The notes under the pieces: generated by a model
Seen by the model: the letters and a program-made list of their open reading frames with translations, nothing else
What the model was told of the DNA's origin: nothing
The model's database searches: none
Translations under genes and position numbers: made by a program
Shown here: one piece after another, positions 1 to 9,917 of the stretch
Numbering within the stretch: the first letter of the stretch is position 1
Layout: each line of letters starts with the position of its first letter
Origin: Tillandsia leiboldiana
Taxonomy: Eukaryota; Streptophyta; Magnoliopsida; Poales; Bromeliaceae
Length of the DNA stretch: 64,000 nucleotides
Assembly (NCBI GenBank): GCA_029204045.2
Contig: CM055066.1
Span: forward strand, 44,034,342 to 44,098,341
Reading direction: 5' to 3'

Positions 1-2068
1 CATCCGCGTATTGGATGATCGGCACCTTACACTTCGCAGCTGGCCCCATCCCTGAGAGCAGCTTGTTAGAGACCGCCCTCTCCGTCATTCTCGCCAGCCC
101 TTCTGCCACGAGTAGAAAGAGAAGGGGTGAGAGGGGGTCCCCTTGCCTAAGGCCACGACGAGTTTTAATCCATTTCGTTGGGGACCCGTTAACTAGCACT
201 GCGATCTTTGCGTTGGATATGCATTGTTCAACCCACCCACACCACCTTGGGTTAGCGTCGAGCCAGCCCAAAGTCTTGACCAGAAACTTCCAATTCACTC
301 TGTCAAATGCCTTCTCGAAGTCAACCTTAATGGCGACGCAATCGGCGTTAACTTTAGACCCCCAACTAATGAGCTCGTTCGTCGCCGTAAAGGAGTCCAG
401 GATCTACCTGCCCTTCAAAAAAGCTGCCTGGCAAGGTGAGATTATGCCATCCAACACTCCAGCTAGTCTGTTCGCTAGGACCTTTGAGATGATCTTCTGG
501 ATGCCGTTGAGCAAACTTATCGGCCGAAAGTCCCCAGCAACTTTTGCACCCTCTTTCTTGGGGATTAAGGTGACGAAGGAGTAGTCAATCGGCCCGGTGT
601 TGAGAGTCCCCTCGTACAGGTCGCAGAAGATTCGGTAGATATCCTCCTGTATAATTGGCCGAAACTTCTGGTAAAACCTAAGGCAGAAACCGTCTGGGCC
701 GGGTGCCTTATCTCCTCCTAGCTGAAAGACAGCGATTCTGATCTCTTCTCTGCAAAAAGGTGTCGTAAGAGCCAACGAGCCCAGAAGAGGGCTGCTCCCA
801 TAAAGGCCGCTCCAGTCGCCCGTTAGATCAGGGTTATGACCGGACGGGGCGAACGCCTCCTTGAACTTACTATAGAAATAATCCCTCTTCGCACCGTCCC
901 TAGAAATCTTGAGGCCATCATCTTCGACCACCTCAATAAAGTTTCGACGTCTGCGCCCATTGGCCATGGCGTGAAAGAAGCTGGTGTTGCCATCCCCTTG
1001 CTTGAGCCAATGCTGTTTAGCTCTAGTCTTCCACAGAGCCTCTTCCTCGGCTGCAGTAGCTGCCAGTTGAAGTTTTAATCTTTGGCGGCGTTCCAGGAGC
1101 GCGGCGGAGAGGCAAGCTGATTCCTCAAGGAGATCCAGACTTTGGATTTCCCTGGAGAGATCCAGCTTTGCTTTGGAGATGTTGTGGAAATTGGCCGAGC
1201 TCCATTTTTTAAACCTTGCCCTGCAGTGCCTCAATTTAGCATTGAAGGAGAGAATGCTCGAAAGATTCCCGGGGACTTCGGCCCACCAGACCGGCATACG
1301 AGAGTTGAAGTCCTCCCTTAGAAGCCAGGCGTCTTCAAATCTGAACCTTTGGGGGGGAAGGTTCCCGCCGGTCGACAGACGAAGCGGAGTGTGATCCGAA
1401 GTAACCCTGGGTAGGCCAGCCACCTTGGATAGGGGGAATGACTGATCCCACTCGACAGAAACAAGGAAGCGATCCAGCTTAGCCAGTGTAGGAATTTCCT
1501 GCATGTTGGACCACGTGAAACGTTGATTACCTATAGGAAGGTTGATAAGGTCCAATTTGCACAACAGGTTCGCGAACATGGTCATGAGTTTATGGCTCCA
1601 GCTTCTCCCCTTCCTCTCCTGCATGCTCTTAGTTAGGTTGAAGTCCCCGCAGAGCACCCACGGCACTTTGTACACCCCACGAAGCTCCTCCAGCTCTTGA
1701 CATAACTCCTCCTTGCCTTCCCACGACGGTGGGCCGTACACATTTGTAAGGTAAAAGGAGGTACTGCCCGAGCAGTGTTTCAGTCTGATGGTCAGAGAGA
1801 AGTGGCGGACCACCACTTCGGAGCAGGAGAAATCTCTAGAACTCCAACAAGTAACGAGACCACCCGCAGCACCAACGGATTGAAGAAACTGACATTTATC
1901 CACATGGGGGCCAGCGAAAGAGCGAAGAAAAGACAGGGACACAGAAGCAACTTTAGATTCCTGCAGACAGAACACTGCCCTCCTAGAAGAGGAGAGCCCA
2001 CTCCTAACAAGACGCCTTTTATTAGGGTCATTCAGACCTCAGACGTTCCAACAGCAGATACTAAACAT
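1..2068 (-). pseudogene. LINE ORF2: endonuclease-reverse transcriptase, two nonsense mutations
   Basis: The frame would encode the endonuclease that nicks target DNA and the reverse transcriptase that copies the LINE RNA there. The best start is the ATG at 2068-2066, which opens with the usual WNV motif. A TGA at 2041-2039 replaces the expected arginine codon nine codons later. The longest open stretch (1975-404) begins at a GTG and is not the natural start. Endonuclease motifs in order are CLQESK, NVYGP, CGDFNL, KLDRFL and SDHTPL. RT motifs are GDKAPGPDGF and FRPISLLN. A TAG at 406-404 (expected CAG) breaks the frame after FLKGR. The same frame continues with the palm motif VDFEKAFDRVNW near 335-294, then GLRQGDPLSPLLF, and ends at the window edge on the catalytic YAD of YADD. 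Two point nonsense mutations in a long, otherwise open frame suggest a moderately young dead copy. Confidence 0.9.
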
Positions 2069-2100
2069 AGAGCAGTAAACACCCACACAGGTACAGACAG
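1..2100 (-). mobile_element. L1-type LINE, 3' part beyond the window
   Basis: This minus-strand non-LTR retrotransposon copies itself by target-primed reverse transcription. It is recognised by an apurinic-endonuclease domain followed by reverse transcriptase in one frame. The left edge of the window cuts the element inside the RT domain, so the poly(A) tail and the target-site duplication cannot be seen. On the right, homology to a Copia LTR begins at about 2101, so the LINE appears to have inserted, 5'-truncated, into that LTR. No ORF1 (nucleic-acid-binding protein) is present on this side. Confidence 0.9.
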
Positions 2101-2335
2101 TACGTTATATCACCTTTGTACGTGTTTAATCTTAGTGGATTTCACCGTGTGATCGGTCCCGTGGTTTTTTACTCCTGGATTGGAGTTTTCCACGTAAAAT
2201 CTCTGCGTGTTATTTACTTTTCCGCATTGGGTTTTTTTGTTACGCAAAGATTTTGGTGTGTTTATTGTTTACACCTATTCACCCCCCTCTAGGTGGTTTT
2301 TTCCCTATTCAGATCCATATTTAACATAACCCACA
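2101..2335 (+). mobile_element. 3' end of a Copia (SIRE-like) LTR
   Basis: This stretch closely matches the last 230 bp of the Copia LTRs at 14604-15853, 42081-43471 and 50769-52048. Shared landmarks are the GTACGTGTTTAATC block, the CCCGTGGTTTTTTACTCC block, and TATTCACCCCCCTCTAGG near the end. It ends in CCCACA, and no primer-binding site follows, so it is a solo or 3' LTR. Its left part lies beyond the LINE, outside the window. Confidence 0.8.
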
Positions 2336-2694
2336 CACTAATGTGACCCCGATCCCCCAATATGATGCAAAAGTAAACATCCGGTCTACCGCCCAATATC
2401 CGCGGCTGCCGCAATACCCCAACACCCACAATCAAGTCCAACTACCGACATCCGGTCAACCGCCCAATATCCGCGGTCGCCGCAATACCCACAATCCAGG
2501 CCCCGGCTACACTATCCCAACCCGTGCTCGAACCCGAGCAACATGTATCTAGAGTCTAAAAGAAAGGAGAAAGAACAATCATGGTTTCTCCTAAGTCAGA
2601 TCCCAACATGATAGTGCAGCAGTAAAAGATGGCCTATCTAGATGTACATACAAGCATGCAAGTGTTCTCATTTGGAAATTAAAGTAAAGAGTAG
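2336..2694 (-). repeat. LTR fragment of element E (piece 1)
   Basis: This non-coding LTR sequence is related in reverse orientation to 55030-55510 of solo LTR D and to the middle of the LTRs of element A. Shared landmarks are repeated CCCAATATCCGCGG blocks, a GGTTTCTCCTAAGTCA block and GATGGCCTA(T/C)CTAGATGT. It ends at the AGTAG duplicated by insertion of element A. Confidence 0.7.
2690..2694. repeat. Target-site duplication AGTAG, left side of element A
   Basis: AGTAG lies directly before the TG of the left LTR and recurs at 13842-13846 directly after the CA of the right LTR. Five bases is the normal duplication for this class. Confidence 0.95.
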
Positions 2695-3449
2695 TGTGAG
2701 AACCTGGATCCCCACGACTTGATTACTGGTTGACCAGTAGCCCCTGGAGGCCTATGTGGCGTGTCGTTGGCGTTTGTGCACCAATTGGACACTAGTGATG
2801 GACTTAGAGTGTTTAATTGATCACGAGAGTAGTCAGATGACTCCGTCGAATGCTTAGAAGTGGTTTTGCGCGCAATGGATATTAAAATTGGGCTCAGCAT
2901 GAAGTTTGGACAAAAGAACACCTTTCCGGATGCCTTCGGTAATTTTTAGAGTTGGAGTTTGGCCAATCGGACTTCGGATTTGGATTCAGCGCGCGAAATC
3001 GTTGAGAATGGACTATTTACTTGCTTTTTTCAGAGCCCGGTTGACGCGCGCGTTTTCTGAGGTGCGTGTGCGAATCCAGATGCGGCACGGATCCCGAGGC
3101 GGCAGCGGCGCGCGGCGCGCTGCGCTTTGCGCGCAGCTGGCGCATTGGGAACGCGCGCCTTCTGCGCAGGGGGGGGGGAACGCGCTTCCTGCGCGGGTGA
3201 CGCAGGGGCCGCCACGAGGCGGGCCCCCACTGGCGCCCGCGCGGGAGTGGGTGCGCGCCCGTGTGGCGGCGCGGTGTCCCGCGCGCGTGTAGCGCGCGGG
3301 TGCGGCGCCCGCGTGGCGCACGGGATGCGCGCCACGTGGCGCAGGGGGTACGCGCCTGCACCAGGCGCGCGTGCCCCTGTGCGGCGGACCGCCTGGCAGC
3401 GGGCCCCCTTGGGCGGTGCACCGTGGACACGGTCCATGGGAGCCCTCCC

Positions 3450-3530
3450 CTCCTCTCTTTCTTCTCTTCTTCTTCTTCCTTCTCCACCCCGCACCATTTC
3501 TTCTCCCCTTTTTCTTCTTCTTCTCCAACC
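3450..3530. repeat. CT-rich microsatellite in the LTR of A
   Basis: A run of TTC and CT units followed by GA-rich sequence. The same tract is at about 10688-10768 in the right LTR. Its place between the GC-rich block and the repeat-rich part of the LTR would suit a pyrimidine-rich promoter element, but no TATA box is evident next to it. Confidence 0.7.
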
Positions 3531-3753
3531 GAGTGAGAGAGAGTGAGAGGGAGGGGATTTTGTGAGGTGCGGCGATGCGTCGTGGACCTCGCGGAGTGCG
3601 CTAGGTGTTTCATGGGGTCAGTTGGGCGGCGCGACGCAGTCGGGGTAGGTCCCGCGCGTTAATTTTACGGTGTTTTTAGCACAATTTTGGGGAGTTCTTT
3701 TGGACATTGGATTGACCCCTTGTTCTTATCTGTGTTAGGGACCGTATTTTTAC

Positions 3754-3982
3754 TGCTCCATTTTACGTGCGGACCCCGACGGCGTGCTCCGTTTTGCGTG
3801 CGGACTTCATTTTGCGCGCGGATTTTGGCTCCGTGCTCCGTTTTGCGTGCGGACTCTATTTTGCGCGCGGATTTTGGCACAGTGCACCGTTTTGCGTGCG
3901 GACTCCGTTTTGCGCACGGGTTTCGGCACCATGCTCCATTTTGCGTGCGGACTTCGGCGGTGTGCACCGTTTTGCGTGCAAC
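3754..3982. repeat. 49-bp tandem repeats, TTTTGCGTGCGGAC core
   Basis: Three near-complete 49-bp units plus partial ones, each carrying one or two TTTTGCG(T/C)GCGGA cores and a TGC(T/A)CCG or GGC(A/T)CCG spacer. The matching array in the right LTR is at about 10990-11215. Spurious cysteine- and arginine-rich open frames run through it on both strands. Confidence 0.85.
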
Positions 3983-5192
3983 TTGTTGTACGAGCTCGGA
4001 TTGAGGCATGCCTGTACACTCTTTGGATCTACGCGTCACAAGGATTACCGTCGTGTTTTCGGGGAATTTTCTGAGATTCGCACGAAGGAATACTTCTTTC
4101 CCCTTTACTGTGCAGAGTATTACGGTTGTGTTTGTTGTGGACTTTCGTGCTCACCGCGTTGTGAAATTTGTAACTCGGCCTTCGGGACTCAGATTTTAAC
4201 GTGCAGGTACTCGTTTCGAAGGTCTCGACGCGGCGATCGCGACAGTATTTTTGATGGATTTTTCAGAGTCCGTTCTGTAGGTGAAAATTGCACATCTTCG
4301 GGGCTGGTTTCAACAGATGGTGTATACTTGGATATTTTAGCATAAAGTATAACTTTGGACCTTTTGTTGTACCCAGGAGGGTTCGCGACTGTTTTTGGAA
4401 CACTGCAAGGAGCCGAGGTGGCGCGACATGTACCGTGGATACGGGTTCAGAAGATTGTGCAAGCAAGTGGCCACGCTCTTCACCGACCCCAGGTTTACCT
4501 TGGATTGAACACTTCAGGTGGGTAAGCTTAATATCAGTAACTGTATAAGGCAATGATTATGTTATAGCGAATATAAGTGCACTTGTGGGGATGTCACCCC
4601 TCGATGACTGACAGCAGGGGTATTTGATGTACAACCGATATGAGCGAAAGGTAAGCAAGGAATGGCCTACTTGGGTGAGATTGGTATACCATAGTGGGAA
4701 TACTTTAGCATGCTTTGCTTATATATGTTTCACCCACTTTTATCGTTTCTGAGGACAAAAGCATGCTTGTATGGACATGTAGTTAGGCCATCTTTTATTG
4801 CTACACTACTTATTGGAACTTGACTTAGGAGAAACCATGCTTTTCCTTTCTCCTTCTTTGTTAGTCAGGTGGTCAGTGTTGCTCGGGTTCGAGTAGGGAT
4901 CTGGGTAGTGTAGTCGGGACTTGGTGTCTGGGACAGGTTGGATTAGTTGTGGGGCTTTGCGGCAACCACGGATATTGGGCGGTTGACCGGATATTTATTT
5001 ATGCACCAGATTGGGTATCTGAATTCTCTAGTAGACAGAGTTTCCCCCTATTGAGTACTTTTGCATCCGATTGAGGTTGGGTTTTTCTTTTGTGGATAGA
5101 GTTTTCCACTTTGATCATAGTCTTGATCAAAGTCCTGCTATATAGAGATACTTTACTCGTGTGGGTCGCTCCCCTCGAGTGGCACTTTTGAG

Positions 5193-5367
5193 TTTCCGAT
5201 CGGACGGTTTAGATGCCGATCTGTTACTTACTTTTATTTCCGATCGGACGGTTTAGATGTCGATCTGTTACTTACTTTAGTTTCCGATCGGACGGTTTAG
5301 ATGCCGATCTGTTACTTACTTTAGTTTCCGATCGGACGGTTTAGATGCCGATCTGTTACTTACTTTG
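5193..5367. repeat. 44-bp tandem repeats in LTR of A (4 copies)
   Basis: Units start at 5193, 5237, 5281 and 5325. Each begins TTTCCGATCGGACGG and contains CCGATCTGTTACTTACTTT. The right LTR carries the same four-unit array at about 12424-12599, with substitutions in the last unit. Confidence 0.95.
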
Positions 5368-5618
5368 GGATGCGAGCCATGTGGGCCGATCCGGCGGTTT
5401 CGAGCCATGTGTGCAGATTCCGCTGAGCAGGCAATGCCAGTTTTACTGGTGGCACCAGATTGGGTTTGTTACAGATATTCGCTTTATTGTTGCACTCGTG
5501 TCAGGGGGACCGAGTGAAGTCTAGTAGCTGTGTCTAGACCAGTGCTAGTGTTGTCGGGAACCGTTTGGGGATCGACGGTTGTCCCAAGGTCATTGTGAGT
5601 TGTTGACTGTTGTACGAG

Positions 5619-5848
5619 AGGCATAGGCAGGCATAGCAGGCATGGCAGGCATAGGCAGGCATAGCAAGCATAGCAGGCATGGCAGGCATAGGCAGGCATA
5701 GGCTGGCATAGGCAGGCATAGCAGGCATGGCAGGCATAGACAGGCATAGCAGGCATAGCAGGCAGGGCAGGCATAGGCAGGCATAGCAGGCATAGCAGGC
5801 ATAGCAGGCATGGCAGGCATAGCAGGCATGGCAGGCATAGCAGGCAGT
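5619..5848. repeat. Minisatellite, about 10-bp AGGCATAGCA unit
   Basis: Head-to-tail AGGCATAGCA, AGGCATGGCA and AGGCATAGGC variants. The right LTR has its counterpart at 12851-13079 with a different order of variants. Translation yields Met-Pro-Ala or Ala-Cys-Tyr repeats that are an artefact of the repeat. Confidence 0.95.
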
Positions 5849-6610
5849 GCCAGTGATTACTGGTCTATCGATTGGGTCGATTGTGCACTTCATGTGCTAG
5901 TGGTTGCATACCATTCTTTGGTTCTCCCCGTTTGGGAATTTAGATAGAGGCATGATAGCTGTTGAGAGGCTCCAGCTTCCTTATTTTAGTCTTTACGGCT
6001 TTGGTTAGTTTTTGTCTCTTGAGGACTTGGTGGGCAGACCGTCGGCGGTGGTACCCACTGAGAACTCCCTTTTTGGTGTAGTTCTCACACCCTTTGGGGG
6101 TTTTCCCCCTCCTTTTTTCCTTTCTCTCCTTTGTTTTGGAGAGTCTTAGAGGGTGTTGCTGATTCTGCTGTTGTGGTTCGAGGCGAGGGAGTCGTGAGCT
6201 AGATCCCTACCCGTCGTTGGAGAGTAGCGGTACCCCCTTCAGAGGAGATCTTCATTAGATTAGTTATTTTATTTTCCTCTTTTGAGAGACTGTTGTAGTG
6301 AGGATGATATGTATTGAGAGCCTGTACACTGTTGTATTTATTGGAGATACCTCCCTATTGAGCTATGAGTTCTGTATCTGAGGATTTTGTACGATTATCA
6401 TTTTTGGGAGGTGGACATTGTTGCATCATTTCCAGTTGTACAGTGGTTGATTTCATTTTTACAGCAATTTTATCTTATAGCTCTGATATCTGTTAGCTGT
6501 AGCACTTGATTTGCAGGTAGGACGCTTCGCCTATGCGGACTTTGGCATAGGTGGCGGATCTGTTGGCGAGCCCGGGTCGCAGTTTCGACCCCGGGGCGTG
6601 ACAGATTAGG

Positions 6611-6623
6611 TGGTATCAGAGCC
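6611..6623 (+). promoter_or_regulatory. Primer-binding site of element A (initiator Met tRNA)
   Basis: TGGTATCAGAGCC lies seven bases after the CA end of the left LTR. It is complementary to the 3' end of plant initiator methionine tRNA, the primer for minus-strand cDNA synthesis. Confidence 0.95.
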
Positions 6624-8504
6624 TAGGTTGTAGGTCGTGGTGGACTTAGAAATCCTAGGGTTGTGGTTGGACATTAGGATGACTACGTGAGAGTCGTGAC
6701 TTTTAGCGAGAGTCCTGATTGAGTTTTATACCTCTCCCAAGGGACGGGAGGAGTGATTGGCATGTTTATTCTCCTAAGTGATTATGTTGGCTGCAGACAA
6801 CATAATGCTGTGGAACGGGTGACATGCTTTAGACTTTCGCTGGATTGGGTCGAGCGTTGTTGTGTGCTGTTTTGTTGTTTCGTCGTGGCGAGCGGTGTCT
6901 CCCCGACGCTGGGTTTTGACCCGTGTGTATCTTGTCATAGTAGTTGAGCTTGAGCGGTTGGTTTTGGGCCGGATACCCGGATTGAGGTCAGAGCGCTCCG
7001 GACCCAGATGACAGGATTGTTAGAGGCTTATCAACGGCAGAGTGAGCGAGCAGCTGGTTTTTGTGACACAGTTGTCGGAGCAACGGGCAGCTCGACAGTG
7101 CTTCCTTCCGAGACCACCCGATTGTAGTATCCTCAGTGGCGGGGATTTCTGTGGCACCGATGCAGTGAGTAGCCCCCTCTGTGCCAATGGTTAGTGGCAA
7201 GGCACCGAGGTAGGGTGGATAGTTGACAGCTGGTGAGCTGAGGGGACGCGATTGATCTATTGAGCCAGATTTGGCAGATGAACCACCCCGACTCGTAAGA
7301 TTGAGTTGGAGCATTTGGAGGCAGAGTCGTGGTTGGTGGTGATGGAGTGATCAATTGAGAGCCTCCCTGTGCTAGAGAGTTTTGGCAGTTGTTGAACTGC
7401 GCGCTCCAGGTTCGAGGGACGAGGCGCATAGGATATGCGGTTGGGAGTGGATTGCGCCAGGATACCTTTCAGTTTATTCAGTCCCTCCGTTATAGGTTTT
7501 GACGCCTCGTTGGAGTAGGCATTGTGTATGGAGCGTGGCACTGCAGTTCCTTTGGATAGGGATCTGCTGCCAGGGGCGAGTTTTGGATATTGGCGCTTGG
7601 CACCGGGTGATGGAGGACAAATCGGCCGGCAGAGGCACTTCTGATTTCTTTTCCAGGATGACGGGTTCCTGGGATGCCAGAGATCGGGTGGACCCCAATG
7701 GCCGCATCAGCATCTATATCAGAGTGGCACAGCGGTAGCGTGGATTTGTTATCTGCGGAGGACCTTATTCGTCGCCTCAGTGTGAGCAGAAACAGAGGTC
7801 GTACTCCCTATGTGGATAGCCCTAATTTGCAGGCAGATTGAGCGACAACCACTTGCATCGAGTGGATGAACCTGTGCCGCCCGGGTGGAGGGCGCCACGG
7901 TAGTGGATCGAGTTGTCGCAGGTGTGATTTCATCACAGCAGCCGGAGTTAGAGCATGTTGCATTCCTGCATGGACTAGAGGCAGATTTGTTACCACGTGC
8001 ACTCGAGGTACAGGTTCCTGTTAGTGCTGTGCATGTGGAGGAGGCTTGTGGATCATGTCCAATGCAGCTGAGACCGCGAGTTGTACCGGCAGGCTTACTG
8101 GTAATTGTGGCGGTTCGGTGTTTCGACCCAGTGCTTGGATTCGGATTGGTATAGTGCCACAGGATGTTAGACTGTAGAAGGAGAGGACTTTGACCTTCTA
8201 TGAGGCAGACGAGAGGAGGCTTGGTGGTTGAGATAGTTATAGCACACAGGTTATAGCGACAGTGTGTGAGGTGCTTTCGGCGGCACCGGGACTCTAGGAT
8301 ATCTCTGTTGCCCACGAGATCCCGGGTGTGATTTCACCTAAGCTGTTGAAGATGCCGCCGGTTAAGGAGATAGAGATTGCGTTTGACGTGGTTCGGGGAA
8401 CCGCGCCACCCTCGACAGTACTTCATTGGACATCGCCGGTAGAGCCGAGAGAGCTGATGGCGCAGTTGCAGGATCTGATGGATCGAGGGGTGTGTTTGAC
8501 CTAG

Positions 8505-8580
8505 TGCCACGCCGTTGATATACGGTGGTGATGCCACGCCGTTGGTACACGGTGGTGATGCCACGTCGTTGATACACGAC
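8505..8580. repeat. 27-bp tandem repeat in the decayed RT region
   Basis: Units begin TGCCACG(C/T)CGTTG at 8505, 8532 and 8559. They sit where RT motifs between the PPVKEIE block and the YSQSDLE block are missing. Element B has fewer copies at about 32697-32745 and C has copies near 49420-49465, so the array length varies between family members. Confidence 0.8.
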
Positions 8581-9906
8581 TGTGAGGGTCCTTTTATGGT
8601 TCGAGTGTAGACAGGTCCGGGTGGTATCTAGGACCTTCTGATGGAGCTATATGCAGGCAGTTATTGTATGATGCGAGTGCCTACTTGGAATTAGACAGCC
8701 GAGGAATTTGCCTAGATGGCGTTCAGGACACGGTAGGGGCATTATGAGCTCATAGTAAGGCCAAATGGAATAATTAATGCCCTGTTGTCTTGAAGATTTG
8801 AGAAATTGTGCGTCCCAGTTGTACTTGGACGGATTGGGAGTGGTGTTCCCCCAAGGATATTATGATTTACTCCCAGAGCGACTTGGAGTACGTGGAGCAC
8901 TTGTGGATGTGCTACCATGCCTGTGTGGATGAAGCTGTATGCCAAGTTATTGAGGTACAAGTTGTAGCTTCAGAAGCATACCTTCTTGGGTCACGTTGTT
9001 CGAGCCGTAGGAGCGGCGGTGGAAATCCGGCCAATATGGATATCACTTGGGATTTGGCCGAGATCGACAATTATTGTCGAGGTGAGGAGTTTCTTGGACT
9101 GGGTAGTGCCAGGAAAGCTTGGCAATCGGATGATGAGATTGCTACCAGCGCCAATGCTAGTATTTCCAGTGTTGGGAGAGATATCTGCGAGTTTTAGTGA
9201 TGCCTCCTGTAGCGACTGTGGAATTACCGTTGGGTTATTGTTGAGCATTCTGGATTACCCCGACAGGGCCACTGTGATGGCGGATACCTGGCGCAGGAAA
9301 GCTGTCTGGGGATGAGTTTGATAATTCCACAGCTGGCGCTGTGTGGACTATTGGGGCAAACATGGCTTGTGGTTGTGTCCCTGAGGGTTCCTTTGGATGA
9401 TAGACCGCGGCTGAGTAGTTCACTCGGATGGTCAATATTCGGGAGTGACCGAGTGAGGACCCCTCCTTGTTAGGACTCTTTTTCCTTATTGATTAATCGT
9501 GTGGGTGTGCTTCGGGTTGCCTTGGTTGAGTTGACACAGGTTGTGGTTTGGTGCGTGTTGCACTGGCGGTTATCTTGTTTCCCCCAACTTTTGATGGAAC
9601 CCTTGTTGTGTTTCATGTCTCAGCTCAGGAAGGTTATGTTTTTGGATCCCTCGACCGTGATTGACTCGGCCCATTTGAGATCTAGGAATGTTTGGAGTAC
9701 GAGGGACGCCCGTTGCGAATTCTGGCTCGTGAGATTAGAGGTTGCGCAATCGGGCTATGCCGTACTGGCTGTTGTTGTTGTTGAGGAGTAATCACAGGGA
9801 GTGAGAGGTGACTTGGGAAGCTACAGACAGTGATGTTGAGTACTTACCCTGGGTGTTTGTGACTCCTAGTGGAATCGAGCTAGTTTCGGGGACGAAACTT
9901 TCTTTA

Positions 9907-9917
9907 GTGGGGGAGGA
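9907..9917 (+). promoter_or_regulatory. Polypurine tract of element A
   Basis: GTGGGGGAGGA ends exactly at the first base of the right LTR, as expected for the primer of plus-strand cDNA synthesis. The preceding GACGAAACTTT is the relic of the terminal pol codons common in chromoviruses. Confidence 0.95.

Larger units (their letters stand above)
2695..6603 (+). repeat. 5' LTR of element A (3.9 kb)
   Basis: The LTR opens with TGTGAGAACC and closes with GGGGCGTGACA, immediately before the PBS. Inside, in order, are a GC-rich block (about 3040-3440), a CT-rich tract (3450-3530), a 49-bp repeat array (3754-3982), a 44-bp repeat array (5193-5367) and a short-unit minisatellite (5619-5848). No coding region is credible here. 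Open frames in the GC-rich and minisatellite parts come from base composition and repetition. Confidence 0.95.
6604..9917 (+). pseudogene. Internal region of element A: decayed gag-pol remnants
   Basis: No long frame survives, but colinear pieces of a Ty3 polyprotein can be read across changing frames. A gag-like piece (LLEAYQRQSE) is near 7015-7060. The lead into RT is at about 8230-8500 and includes PPVKEIEIAFDV and ELMAQLQDLMDRG. A later RT piece is at about 8858-9030, with MIYSQSDLEYVEHL and FLGHVVRA. The integrase C-terminus or chromodomain is at about 9610-9890, starting SQLRK. The RT catalytic centre, RNase H and the integrase core are missing. The same set and order of pieces occur in elements B and C, so the deletions predate the spread of the family. 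Function, if any, would be limited to RNA packaging and priming signals. Confidence 0.8.

Noticed and set aside
15..584. 189-codon plus-strand frame at the left edge
   Set aside because: It is antisense to the LINE reverse transcriptase, whose conserved motifs lie on the other strand.
3013..3613. Arg/Ala-rich frames in the LTRs of A, B, C and D (for example near 10236-10943, 27176-27841, 34343-34961, 47161-47795)
   Set aside because: They lie in the GC-rich part of LTRs, differ between LTR copies by frame-changing indels, and have no recognisable domain.
5193..5367. CRISPR-like regularly spaced repeats
   Set aside because: Units are contiguous 44-bp tandem copies without unique spacers, inside a plant LTR.
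5484..5893. Open frames of Met-Pro-Ala or Ala-Cys-Tyr repeats (also at 12716-13125)
   Set aside because: They are translations of the 10-bp minisatellite in all frames of one strand; there is no start context, domain or conservation outside the repeat.
8737..9435. Short frames in the internal region of A as possible new genes
   Set aside because: The readable motifs belong to decayed Ty3 RT in shifting frames, and the same remnants occur in B and C.
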